The position numbers were made by a program, and so were the translations under genes. A DNA stretch of 50,211 nt from Photorhabdus noenieputensis. GTDB taxonomy: Bacteria; Pseudomonadota; Gammaproteobacteria; Enterobacterales; Enterobacteriaceae. This document shows positions 9,801 to 18,084 of this stretch, in pieces (position 1 is the first letter of the stretch; each line of letters starts with the position of its first letter). The notes beneath the pieces are model-generated. The model was not told where the DNA came from and did no database searches. It worked only from the letters and a program-made list of their open reading frames with translations. The DNA lies in assembly GCF_018448935.1 (NCBI RefSeq), contig NZ_RCWC01000042.1, positions 1 through 50,211 on the forward strand, in the 5' to 3' direction.

Positions 9801-11461
9801 ATGATAAACTCTTTTCAGAGCTTGATAAAGAAGGGAAGACTCCAGACGTCATAGTTAATTTATGGCTCATACCTAATTATACATTTAACGAAAAAGTTGA
9901 TACCGTACTTATTGATTATTCTTTTTATAGCATATTATATATAGCGAAATGTTTGTCACAATACGCGATTGGTAAAGATATAGCGCTGTATTACTTCACC
10001 TGCCAGTTAGCTACTTTTAACATATATGATATCCCGAATGCTCTTAAGTCACTCATTCTTGGACCGAGCAAATCAATCTCTCAAGAATATCCCAACATTA
10101 CCGTTCAATGCGTAGATATACCCACTGAATCAGAAGATCCTCAATATTATTTAGATGCTTTAATTAAAGAGGTTTTTTCTGAACCAGAAAACTCTAATTT
10201 TATTTACCGTCAAGGAAAACGTTGGAAACAAAATTATATAACTTTACCGACAACAGACGCTATAAAAAACACTTCTGCGTTGAAATATAAAGGAGTCTAT
10301 TTTATCACCGGTGGCTTAGGGCGTGTAGGTTTAATCCTGGCTGAATATCTAGCTACTCATTTTAATGCCAAATTAGTCTTGTTAACGCATTCAGATTTTC
10401 CTCCCGAAGAGGAATGGGATCGTATTGTTTCGCAAGTAGAAAGTAATCCAAAAATTATAAATTGCATAAATAAACTTTCCCAATTCAAAAAATTAGGCTC
10501 AGAAATAATGGTAATAAAAGCAGATGTTGCCAGTAAAGAGCAAATGAGTGAAGCGATCAACCAAACCTTAGCAAAATTTGGAAAAATTAATGGTGTTATC
10601 CATGGCGCAGCTACGGTGGGGGAAAGAGCGGTTAGGTCTGTAACTGAATTAAATAGGAATGATCTTGAATTACAGTTAAATACAAAAATATATGGAACGT
10701 TGGCGCTTGCCAATGCTTTGGATAACGTTGAATTAGACTTTTGTATTTTAATGTCATCACTATCCGCAATTTTAGGGGGATTAGGGTATTCAGCATATGC
10801 CTCGGCCAATGCCTTCATGGACGCTTATAGCCATAATAAGGGTAGGCCGTGGGTTAGCATAAACTGGGATCTTTGGGATACAAATGATGGGAAGGTTTTT
10901 GGTAAAAGTTTATCAAAACTACCTATGTCTCCTTCTGAGGGGGCGGAAGTTTTTCATAGAATTACAGGTTTAGCTACCTTTTCTCAAATTGCGGTTTCAA
11001 CCGGTAATTTGAATTCTCGTATCAACCAATGGGTAAATAGAGAAGGTCTGCAATTACATGATAAAATAGCTGGAAATGATGTTTCCTGTCTAACAACTTA
11101 TCCTCAATATACATCACAATATGTTATCCCGGCCAATTCACTAGAAACTGTTATCGTCAATATATGGCAAGAATTATTTGGTATAGCCGAGATTGGTGTA
11201 GAAACAGATTTTTTTGAAATAGGTGGGCATTCCTTATTAGCTGTACGTCTAGTTTCCCGAGTTCGAGATGTACTTAAGATTGACTTTCCACTACGTGAAT
11301 TATTTAAAGAGCCGACTGTTAGAGCAATGAGTGGAAAATTAGAAGCAATTGGTCATGAAAATGGTATTAATATTCATGAAATCTCAGATCTTTTAATTAG
11401 GATAAGTGGCCTATCCGAAGATGAAGTAAAAAAGGAAATATGGAAGGAATTAAATGATTAA
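6830..11461 (+). CDS. Type I modular PKS, KS-AT-KR-ACP
   Basis: This single polyketide extension module of 1543 residues probably adds one malonate to the prolyl chain and reduces the ketone. KS has Cys185 in TACSTS, with the two catalytic His in ETHGTG and KTNIGHLG. AT has Ser633 in GHSLGEY, with an unusual HTAGHS where malonyl ATs usually carry HAFHS. KR has TGGLGRVG near 1160, catalytic SSLSA and YSAYASANAF, and no LDD motif that I can see. ACP has Ser1468 in GGHSLL. No DH or ER is present, so the product unit should be a beta-hydroxy acid, statine-like if the previous residue is proline. I chose ATG 6830, preceded by GGAG, over the upstream TTG at 6815, which sits on the ribosome site. 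The gene overlaps the next one by 8 bases, implying translational coupling. Confidence 0.92.
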   Translation: MNIENELTCDDMLNDVAIIGMAGRFPEADNIDQFWSNLCEGKESIKFFSEDELLALGVKKQVIKQSNYVPAKGSIENSEFFDAEFFGYTPYEAELLDPQHRLFLETAFHALEDAGYDTLRYNGNIGVFAGAAMNTYLIDLYSNPGDIDPVGGLHLMLSNDKDYLPTRVSYKLNLTGPSVNIQTACSTSLVAVHMACQSVLSGESDIALAGGVSISIPSQTGYLYQEGGFFSPDGHCRAFDEKAQGTTDGNGLGIVVLKRLASAIEDKDHIYCIIKGSCINNDGSGKIGYTAPSEEGQFTAINTALNISGVNPEDVTYIETHGTGTILGDPIELSALKRAYASKNRISPCLIGSVKTNIGHLGIAAGIAGLIKTSLSLNKGIIPSSLNFDKPNPKLRLEENIFYVNTKLTSWNTICAREKYAGISAFGIGGTNAHIVLKEYQDHNINSTNNKKNPHLIILSAKRATDLAVMCQELCHFLEKENSPNLANIAYTYQIGRSQFDSRVSLVCHNKTEAIKRLQELLHSTSATKEINNDKVVFMFPGGGTHYLRIGQELFETLPIFQKTFKQCSDLLLTQLKLDLCSALYSGDLPSEEIETLLEKTSISLPLIFSIEYSLACQLMHWGIQPHSMIGHSLGEYVAACISGIFSLEDAIYLVACRSRLLEEISGEGAMLCIMCSAEKTLEYLDGTELSLAVINSPNQTVVSGRPEEVQKLVARLDKNRIAYYKIPIHTAGHSHLVEPVLKSFEEVLQTIKFGLLTIPYVSNVTGTWITQEEAQSKKYWLEHLKNTVNFSAGISKLLKDDYQIFLEVGPGRALTTLIKDHNPISPILAINCMKRAKSNDSDSSILLNAVGKLWETGVTVDWSKFNEENKFSRVSLPKYPFQRKYFSRARKPELPALLNDQLSSSIAIEKSKNIDRWLNIPIWKEAILLSQEKKPECVLVFLHKEDSISCQLLSKIQRIAENTIIVYSGAEPYEKAENTFYINPGDHSHYDKLFSELDKEGKTPDVIVNLWLIPNYTFNEKVDTVLIDYSFYSILYIAKCLSQYAIGKDIALYYFTCQLATFNIYDIPNALKSLILGPSKSISQEYPNITVQCVDIPTESEDPQYYLDALIKEVFSEPENSNFIYRQGKRWKQNYITLPTTDAIKNTSALKYKGVYFITGGLGRVGLILAEYLATHFNAKLVLLTHSDFPPEEEWDRIVSQVESNPKIINCINKLSQFKKLGSEIMVIKADVASKEQMSEAINQTLAKFGKINGVIHGAATVGERAVRSVTELNRNDLELQLNTKIYGTLALANALDNVELDFCILMSSLSAILGGLGYSAYASANAFMDAYSHNKGRPWVSINWDLWDTNDGKVFGKSLSKLPMSPSEGAEVFHRITGLATFSQIAVSTGNLNSRINQWVNREGLQLHDKIAGNDVSCLTTYPQYTSQYVIPANSLETVIVNIWQELFGIAEIGVETDFFEIGGHSLLAVRLVSRVRDVLKIDFPLRELFKEPTVRAMSGKLEAIGHENGINIHEISDLLIRISGLSEDEVKKEIWKELND

Positions 11462-12776
11462 CTCTATATCACAACAACAATCATCTTGTTTATTGGAAAG
11501 CGAAGATCCTTTATTAAGTTCATTGATAAACAAAGAATCTAAGCGCCAAAAAAATGCTCTATCAATGGTAGCATCGGCAAGTGTTGCCCTACCAAGCGTT
11601 ATTGCTTGTGAAAATACGACATTAATCAATGTTACAACAGAAGGTTATCCGAATTCACGTTATCATGGAGGTTGTAGGTTTGTTGACCAAATTGAAGAAT
11701 TAGCTGTTGAAAGAGCAAAAAGCGCATTTAGCGCCAAATATGCAAATGTCCAACCTCATTCAGGTTCCTCCAGTAATGAAATTGTAATCTTTGGCTTGCT
11801 AAATCCAGGAGATCGCATTTTGGGGATGGATATTTGTAGCGGTGGTCACTTAACTCACGGTGCTCCGGTTTCTGCTATTGCTAAATATTTTGAAGTCTAC
11901 TCTTATGGAGTTGATCCAAAAGGATATATTGACTATGAACAAATAGAAGATATAGCTTTACATTGCAAACCAAAACTTATTATTTGTGGTGCAAGCTCAT
12001 ATCCGAGGAAAATAGATTTTGCCAAATTCAGAAAGATAGCAGATAAGATCAACGCCTTTTTATTAGCTGATATTTCTCATATAGCCGGCCTTGTTGCTTC
12101 CGGGCTACACATGAGTCCAATAGACCATGCCCATATCACAACAACTAGTACATATAAGCAATTATACGGCCCTAGGGGAGGATTGATTTTATGTGGTAAA
12201 GATTATGATATCTGCGTAGAAAAAAACGTCACATTATCCCAAAAACTGCAAAAAGCAGTATTTCCGTTTTATCAAGGGACGCCGATCTTAAATGCTATTG
12301 CAGGAAAGGCAAGGGCTTTGGATTTTGTTAATAGTAAAGAATTCGCTTTGTTAATGAAAAACGTTATCTTGCATTCTAATACATTAGCCAATAATTTAAT
12401 CGAATTAGGGTACAACGTTATTACTCAAGGCACGGATAATCATATGGTTTTAGTTAATCTGCTTGACAGAGGAATTACAGGATATTGCGCAGAAAAATCA
12501 TTGGAAAAATGTAACATCATTGTTAATAGAAACCGTATTGCCGGAGATAATAAATCATCAATGATAGCAAGTGGGTTACGTTTTGGTACAAATTCCTTAG
12601 CTTTTAGAGGACTTGGTCAACCAGAATTAAAACAATGCACTGAAATTATTAATGAGATTCTAACCCACACAACCGTAATATCCGATACACAATTCCGATT
12701 GGATGAAAGTATAAAGAACAAAGCTGTTAACCAAGTAAAAGCTCTGTGCGATCAATTTCCACTATATCACGTATAG
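11454..12776 (+). CDS. Serine hydroxymethyltransferase-like PLP enzyme (candidate threonine transaldolase/aldolase)
   Basis: This fold-type I PLP enzyme of 440 residues follows GlyA along its whole length (EGYP, NVQPHSGS, GGHLTHG, YKQLYGPRGG with the Schiff-base Lys235). Compared by eye with E. coli GlyA, several active-site positions differ. The Tyr55 equivalent is Thr (TTEGYP), the Tyr65 equivalent is His (RYHGG), the His before the PLP lysine is Tyr, and D-x-AH has become DISH. The Glu57 equivalent is kept. A housekeeping GlyA would not normally sit in an NRPS operon, so I infer a specialised aldol or transaldol reaction making or trimming a beta-hydroxy-alpha-amino acid, as shown for ObiH in obafluorin. 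It starts inside the PKS stop, after AAGGAA. The exact substrate is unknown. Confidence 0.85.
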   Translation: MINSISQQQSSCLLESEDPLLSSLINKESKRQKNALSMVASASVALPSVIACENTTLINVTTEGYPNSRYHGGCRFVDQIEELAVERAKSAFSAKYANVQPHSGSSSNEIVIFGLLNPGDRILGMDICSGGHLTHGAPVSAIAKYFEVYSYGVDPKGYIDYEQIEDIALHCKPKLIICGASSYPRKIDFAKFRKIADKINAFLLADISHIAGLVASGLHMSPIDHAHITTTSTYKQLYGPRGGLILCGKDYDICVEKNVTLSQKLQKAVFPFYQGTPILNAIAGKARALDFVNSKEFALLMKNVILHSNTLANNLIELGYNVITQGTDNHMVLVNLLDRGITGYCAEKSLEKCNIIVNRNRIAGDNKSSMIASGLRFGTNSLAFRGLGQPELKQCTEIINEILTHTTVISDTQFRLDESIKNKAVNQVKALCDQFPLYHV

Positions 12777-12839
12777 CATGTTGCTGATTTTAGTAATTAG
12801 AGTTAAATGATGTTTAGATCATAATATTTGGAGCGATTT

Positions 12840-15800
12840 ATGGCAGTAAAACTATCTAAAGGGTTCCCCATTCTTTCTGAACAGCAAAAAGAACTGTTTG
12901 ATCTACTACTTAAAAAAAAGGGCATTCAACTGGCAGAAAAGGAAAAAATACAACCAACGACCCAAAGTGAAATCCCTTTGTCTCTTGCTCAAGAGAGGAT
13001 TTGGTTTTTACATCAATTAGAGCCTAACAGTGCATTTTACAACACTCCTTTTGTCATTAAATTAAAAGGGCAACTGGATTATTCTGCACTGGAAATGGCG
13101 GTACAAACGGTTATTGATAGGCATGAAATATTACGAACCATTTTCCCTACCGAAAATAACATGCCACTCCAAAAGATAATGCCATCTCTTAGTATAAAGC
13201 TGCCTATCATTGATCTCAGTAATTATGATGATATTGGTGACAGAGAAGCAAAAGCGCACGAAATTACAGATGAATCAGTACAGGATATCTTTAATTTAGA
13301 AAAAGGGCCATTAGTTAAAACCAAGCTAATTAAATTAAGTAATGTTGAACATTGGTTTATATTCTTAACACACCATATGGTATTTGATGGGTGGTCTGTA
13401 CCTGTTTTAGGGCGAGAACTAACTATTGCATATAATGCTTACCTTGAAGGCGTTAAGCCAAATTTGGATGTATTATCAATACAATACAAGGATTTCTCTG
13501 TTTGGCAAAGGGAGCGATTAACGACAAAAGAACACTCAGAAAAACTATTAAACTACTGGAAAAAAGAATTAAATAATTTTATCCCTAATTTAACCATTGA
13601 TGGGGACTATTCAAGACCTTCTATTCAGAGGTATAATGGAGCCTCTATATTTTTCGATATATCCCAAGAAAAAGTTAAAATATTGGACAAAATTTGTCAG
13701 GAAAATCATGTAACCTTATTTGTCGGTCTATTAACAGTTTTTAAATTACTAGTTTATATTTATACGGAAGAAACAGATATTACGATTAGTACAGGGATAG
13801 CTAATCGTAATAGAGCGGAAATAGAACCACTAATAGGATGTTTTATTAATATATTGCTATTACGTAGCGATCTTTCGAACAATCCTACATTTATTGAGCT
13901 AATCCGAAGAATAGGTAATAAGACAAGTGAAGCTTTCTCACACCAAGATCTTCCTTTTGAACTATTAGTTTCAGAGTTACAACCGAAACGTGATTCTAGT
14001 TTTAGCCCTTTAGTACAAATGATGATCGTATTCCACAATGCAGACTTAGAAGTTGATACAATGAATAATCTTTTTTCAGAAATGATTTCACCTGAAAAAA
14101 ACATTGCACAATATGATTTGTTATTACATTTAATTAAATCAGATAACGGCGTTAAAGCTGTATTAGAATACAATACTGATCTTTATAAAAAAGAAACGGC
14201 AAGAAGTATTACCCAACGTTTTAATATTTTATTAGAAAAAATAATCACAAATCCGGCAATAAATATCAATAGATTGAATTTACTTAATCAAGGTGACGAG
14301 TATTTCCTAGCAAAAGTCAATAATACAACAATACCGATAGAAAATATTCAACTGCATGAACTTTTTGAAAGGCAGGTAGCCAATAACCCACAAGCAGTTG
14401 CCGTTTATGACGGGGAACAGGTTATAACTTATTCTGAGCTGTCTCATAAAGTTAATCTGACTGTACAAGCTCTTTATCAGTTTGGTGTAAAGCCTGGAGC
14501 GATAGTAGCAATCTGTGTAGATCCTTCCACAGAATTAATTCAATATATGCTTGCTATTTTAAAAATAGGCGCTGCTTATCTTCCTCTAGACTCTAGTTAT
14601 CCTGAAGAAAGATTACAATACATGCTAGATAATGCAGAGGTAGCAACGATAGTTACTCAGAAAAAGTATGTTAAAAATATCAATACCGAAGAAAATAATA
14701 GACAATTACTTATTGTAGAAGAAGTAAACAATAATAGTCTACCGACCGACTCTAAACTCTCTTATCATGCGGATCCTGAAAGTTTGGCCTATGTAATTTA
14801 TACATCAGGTTCGACAGGAAGACCTAAAGGAATTGCAATCAAACATCGAGGAATTGTAAATAACCTGCTCGACTTAAACTTAAATTTTTCTCTCAAACCA
14901 AGCGATCGGCTAATATTAATTTCATCAACAAGCTTCGATATGTCTGTCTATGAAATTTTTGGTACTCTAGCTGCCGGTGCGGCTGTAGTTATACCAGAAA
15001 GAAGTAAACATAAAGATCCGCGTCACTGGGTTGAACTAATTGAAAAATTTAACATAAGTGTCTGGAATTCAGCTCCAGCAATATTGTCTCTGTTAATAGA
15101 ATCAATAAAAATCGTAGATAAATATAAAATTCAATCAATTAGATTGATAATTTTAGGTGGTGATTGGGCCCCTATACCATTGTTAAAGAATATTAAAGAA
15201 GAGGTGATACCTAACTCAGAGATCGTAGTCCTCGGTGGTGCTACAGAAGCCTCTATCCACTCCATAATCTACCCAGTGAAGTCTATTCAAGACCACTGGA
15301 AGAGTATCCCTTATGGACATCCAATGAAAAATCAAACGGCCTATATATTGTCAAAAACATTGCAGCCGCTACCAATGGGTATGCAAGGTGAACTATATAT
15401 AGGCGGAATAGGGTTAGCCAAAGAATACATAAACAACTCCTCTTTAACAGCAGAGAAATTTATACCTAATCCTTTTTCTAACATTACTGGAGAGCGACTT
15501 TATAGAACTGGAGATTTAGCTCGTTGGATGCCAGATGGGAATATTGAATTAATTGGCCGTATAGATACCAGCCAAGTAAAAATTCATGGCCTAAGAATTG
15601 AGTTGGAAGAAATTGCCAACGTTATAAAAAAAATACCTGGTGTTTTAGATTCGCTAGTAATTACTCTCAATAATGAGAATACTTCGAAGAGTTTAGCTGC
15701 ATTTATTATTATGGCTCCAAAAGTGGAAACTACAGTTACACAAATTAAAAGCCATATTAGTGATTACCTTCCTACATTCATGGTACCTTCTCATATAGTT

Positions 15801-16913
15801 TTTATCGAAAAAATCCCTCTTTCGCCTAACGGTAAGGTTGACAGACGGCAATTACAAGAGTATTGCTATTCAAAAATTGAGTTACGTCAAGATATTACTC
15901 TTCCTATAACTCAAACAGAAAAAATGCTCACCGCAATTTGGAAAGAAATCTTAGATGTTGAAACAATATCTATAGATGATGATTTTTTTGAGATCGGAGG
16001 CAACTCTTTAAAATTAATCAGAGTAATACAAAAACTACCTATTAATATTAATGTGATCGATTTAATGCGAAATCCAACTATTTCTCAGCTAGCTACTAAG
16101 ATTGATAATTATAACTCTTACCAAAAAGATGAAAAGCTCATATATCAGTTCTCAACCAATGCTAATCATGTTGAAGAAAAGAAAACGATTGTATGTGTAC
16201 CTTATGGTGGAGGGAGTGCAGTTATTTATCAATATTTAGCAAAGTTAATCGAACATAAGTTTAATGTATACGCAGTAGCAATTCCAGATACTCAAAATAA
16301 CAACAAGTCTATAGAAAGCATAGCCGAACAGTGCACAAATGAGTTAAAAACTGTTTTTGGGGAAACAATATCTCTTTATCTTTACGGGCATTGTGCCGGC
16401 GTTGCTTTGGCTCTTGAAATTGCTAAGAAATTGGAAAAAAATGGTTTTAAGGTTGAAAGAACATTTGTTGGTGCCGCATTGCCATGGGCAAGAAACAAAT
16501 TATTAAAAGCAATAGGTAATATTCAACTAGTTAATCCTTTTAGGAACCAACAAGCTATATTGAATTACATACAAAAGTTAGGGGGAATTGAAGAGATAGA
16601 AGATCCAACAAAATTATCTTTTGTGACAGAAGCATTTGTTCGTGATGCTAATTTGGCTGAAGACTATATATATAATCACCTTAAATCAAAGGAAAAATTA
16701 AAATCTCCAATTACGTGTATTATTGGAGGAAATGACCCATTGACACCAAATTATATGAAAAAATATAAAGAATGGAGCGCTTTTAGTGACCAAGTTGATT
16801 TAGTTGTAATAGAAAATGCTGGTCATTATTTCCTAAAAGATAAAGTTACAGAGTTAAGCCGTATTCTAATCGAGAGTACTAGTAATATATCATCTGCTAC
16901 TAATGGAGAATAA
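12840..16913 (+). CDS. Terminal NRPS module C-A-T-TE with a cysteine thioesterase
   Basis: This is the final module of the line, 1357 residues. C carries HHMVFDGWS. A carries YTSGSTGRPKG and the GGATEAS form of core A5. T carries FFEIGGNS. A C-terminal thioesterase follows. The A pocket reads D-M-Y-N-I-G-L-I-H-K by eye, closest to the cysteine code DLYNLSLIWK but different at four positions, so the substrate is uncertain; a beta-hydroxy amino acid made by the neighbouring SHMT homologue is possible. The TE nucleophile motif is GHCAG (Cys1185) instead of GHSxG, with plausible Asp (GGNDPLTP) and His (NAGHYF) partners. Cys-TEs are known to make beta-lactone (obafluorin) and beta-lactam (sulfazecin) products. 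ATG 12840 has GGAG about 7 bases upstream and is preferred over the TTG at 12828. Confidence 0.92.
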   Translation: MAVKLSKGFPILSEQQKELFDLLLKKKGIQLAEKEKIQPTTQSEIPLSLAQERIWFLHQLEPNSAFYNTPFVIKLKGQLDYSALEMAVQTVIDRHEILRTIFPTENNMPLQKIMPSLSIKLPIIDLSNYDDIGDREAKAHEITDESVQDIFNLEKGPLVKTKLIKLSNVEHWFIFLTHHMVFDGWSVPVLGRELTIAYNAYLEGVKPNLDVLSIQYKDFSVWQRERLTTKEHSEKLLNYWKKELNNFIPNLTIDGDYSRPSIQRYNGASIFFDISQEKVKILDKICQENHVTLFVGLLTVFKLLVYIYTEETDITISTGIANRNRAEIEPLIGCFINILLLRSDLSNNPTFIELIRRIGNKTSEAFSHQDLPFELLVSELQPKRDSSFSPLVQMMIVFHNADLEVDTMNNLFSEMISPEKNIAQYDLLLHLIKSDNGVKAVLEYNTDLYKKETARSITQRFNILLEKIITNPAININRLNLLNQGDEYFLAKVNNTTIPIENIQLHELFERQVANNPQAVAVYDGEQVITYSELSHKVNLTVQALYQFGVKPGAIVAICVDPSTELIQYMLAILKIGAAYLPLDSSYPEERLQYMLDNAEVATIVTQKKYVKNINTEENNRQLLIVEEVNNNSLPTDSKLSYHADPESLAYVIYTSGSTGRPKGIAIKHRGIVNNLLDLNLNFSLKPSDRLILISSTSFDMSVYEIFGTLAAGAAVVIPERSKHKDPRHWVELIEKFNISVWNSAPAILSLLIESIKIVDKYKIQSIRLIILGGDWAPIPLLKNIKEEVIPNSEIVVLGGATEASIHSIIYPVKSIQDHWKSIPYGHPMKNQTAYILSKTLQPLPMGMQGELYIGGIGLAKEYINNSSLTAEKFIPNPFSNITGERLYRTGDLARWMPDGNIELIGRIDTSQVKIHGLRIELEEIANVIKKIPGVLDSLVITLNNENTSKSLAAFIIMAPKVETTVTQIKSHISDYLPTFMVPSHIVFIEKIPLSPNGKVDRRQLQEYCYSKIELRQDITLPITQTEKMLTAIWKEILDVETISIDDDFFEIGGNSLKLIRVIQKLPININVIDLMRNPTISQLATKIDNYNSYQKDEKLIYQFSTNANHVEEKKTIVCVPYGGGSAVIYQYLAKLIEHKFNVYAVAIPDTQNNNKSIESIAEQCTNELKTVFGETISLYLYGHCAGVALALEIAKKLEKNGFKVERTFVGAALPWARNKLLKAIGNIQLVNPFRNQQAILNYIQKLGGIEEIEDPTKLSFVTEAFVRDANLAEDYIYNHLKSKEKLKSPITCIIGGNDPLTPNYMKKYKEWSAFSDQVDLVVIENAGHYFLKDKVTELSRILIESTSNISSATNGE

Positions 16914-16914
16914 C

Positions 16915-18063
16915 ATGGAACAAGTAGAAGTATGGATGTTATACAAGGGGCTTGAAAGGAAAAATCTTGAAAGAGAAATGATCTATATTAAAGATATTGA
17001 GCCGGAGGAAGTGTTAGCTGAACCTCTTTATGGATGCTGGGAAGGTAATATGGAACACGCTTTAGAACGCCAACCAATTGACATCTGTAAAGAAAGAAAG
17101 GAGGACAAAGTTGTTATTGGTAATTCAGGTGTTGTTCGCATTCTCAAGGTTGGTAATACTATAAAACATTTACGAGAAGGTATGATCTGTATTTTATTTT
17201 GTGGTGAAAATACAAGAAATGATAAATTTCCGCAAAAAATTTATGCCTATGATCAACCTAATACAATAGGATTATTATCGAAAAAAGTTAAGTTACATCA
17301 TAAATATCTTATTCCAATACCTGAAAACTCAAAATATACGCTACCACAGTGGGCTGCTTTTTCTTTACGTTATATTACAGCCTGGTCAAATTGGCAAGTA
17401 TCTTATAACTGTTGGCTAGCTAACATTAAAAACAATAAAGCTGCATATTCTGATGCCTATGTATGTGCTTGGGGAGGCGGAGTTTCATTTGCCTTTGTCA
17501 CTCTAGCAAAAATTCATGGTTTTAATGCAGGACTTATCTCATCGAAAAAAACGATGTTAAAATATATTACAGATGTCGGTCTTGACTCAATCGATAGGAA
17601 CTTATTCCGCGATCTGGCTTATAATGAGGAACTTTATAACACGGATAAAAATTTCAAAAAAAATTATCGGCAAGCTGAAAAAACCTTCTTAAATATTATT
17701 AACGAAAAAACTTCTGAAAAAGGCGTTGCTATTTTCATGGATCTAGTAGGTTTTCCAGTGTTCAGGGCAACATTAAAGGCATTAGCTTCTCCAGGCGTAA
17801 TAACAACGTCCGGTTGGAAAAAAGGAATGCATCTGACCTCTTCCCGGGCTGTGGAGTGTATTAAGCGCCACACTCATGTTCACACACATTATGCTTCTTA
17901 TGAAGAAGGCCTAGACGCTGTTACCTTTGCAGAAACAAATGGTTGGCTCCCCCCTATAACCGATAAAATATGGCAGTGGGATGACATCCCTCATCTTTCT
18001 AAGCTCGGTTTATATGAAAGTTTAGACACTTATTTTCCAATATACCAAATTAATCCTATCTAA
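16915..18063 (+). CDS. MDR-superfamily (zinc-type alcohol dehydrogenase/quinone reductase-like) oxidoreductase
   Basis: This 382-residue protein has the medium-chain dehydrogenase layout. An N-terminal GroES-like half (EPLYGCWEGNMEHAL, VVIGNSGVVRILKVG) is followed by a nucleotide-binding half with a glycine-rich turn (WGGGVSFAFVTLAK) after the usual TAW segment. The opening EPLYGCWE recalls crotonyl-CoA carboxylase/reductase-type members, but length and context argue against a true CCR. It starts 1 base after the NRPS stop, with GGAG at 16905-16908 serving ATG 16915. A role as a stand-alone reductase on the carrier-bound chain, or as a dehydrogenase on a released alcohol or aldehyde, is plausible. 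It could also supply the aldehyde used by an SHMT-like aldolase. No substrate can be read from the sequence. Confidence 0.75.
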   Translation: MEQVEVWMLYKGLERKNLEREMIYIKDIEPEEVLAEPLYGCWEGNMEHALERQPIDICKERKEDKVVIGNSGVVRILKVGNTIKHLREGMICILFCGENTRNDKFPQKIYAYDQPNTIGLLSKKVKLHHKYLIPIPENSKYTLPQWAAFSLRYITAWSNWQVSYNCWLANIKNNKAAYSDAYVCAWGGGVSFAFVTLAKIHGFNAGLISSKKTMLKYITDVGLDSIDRNLFRDLAYNEELYNTDKNFKKNYRQAEKTFLNIINEKTSEKGVAIFMDLVGFPVFRATLKALASPGVITTSGWKKGMHLTSSRAVECIKRHTHVHTHYASYEEGLDAVTFAETNGWLPPITDKIWQWDDIPHLSKLGLYESLDTYFPIYQINPI

Positions 18064-18084
18064 TAATTCAGGAAATAGACTTTT

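Noticed and set aside
10357-10818. A 153-codon minus-strand open frame
   Set aside because: It lies antisense to the KR domain of the PKS, which is clearly the real gene.
12840-16913. Cysteine as substrate of the last A domain
   Set aside because: The pocket DMYNIGLIHK resembles the cysteine code DLYNLSLIWK but differs at four positions, so I leave the substrate open.
16915-18063. Crotonyl-CoA carboxylase/reductase
   Set aside because: The N-terminal EPLYGCWE stretch is similar, but the protein is shorter than CCRs and no companion extender-unit genes are present.
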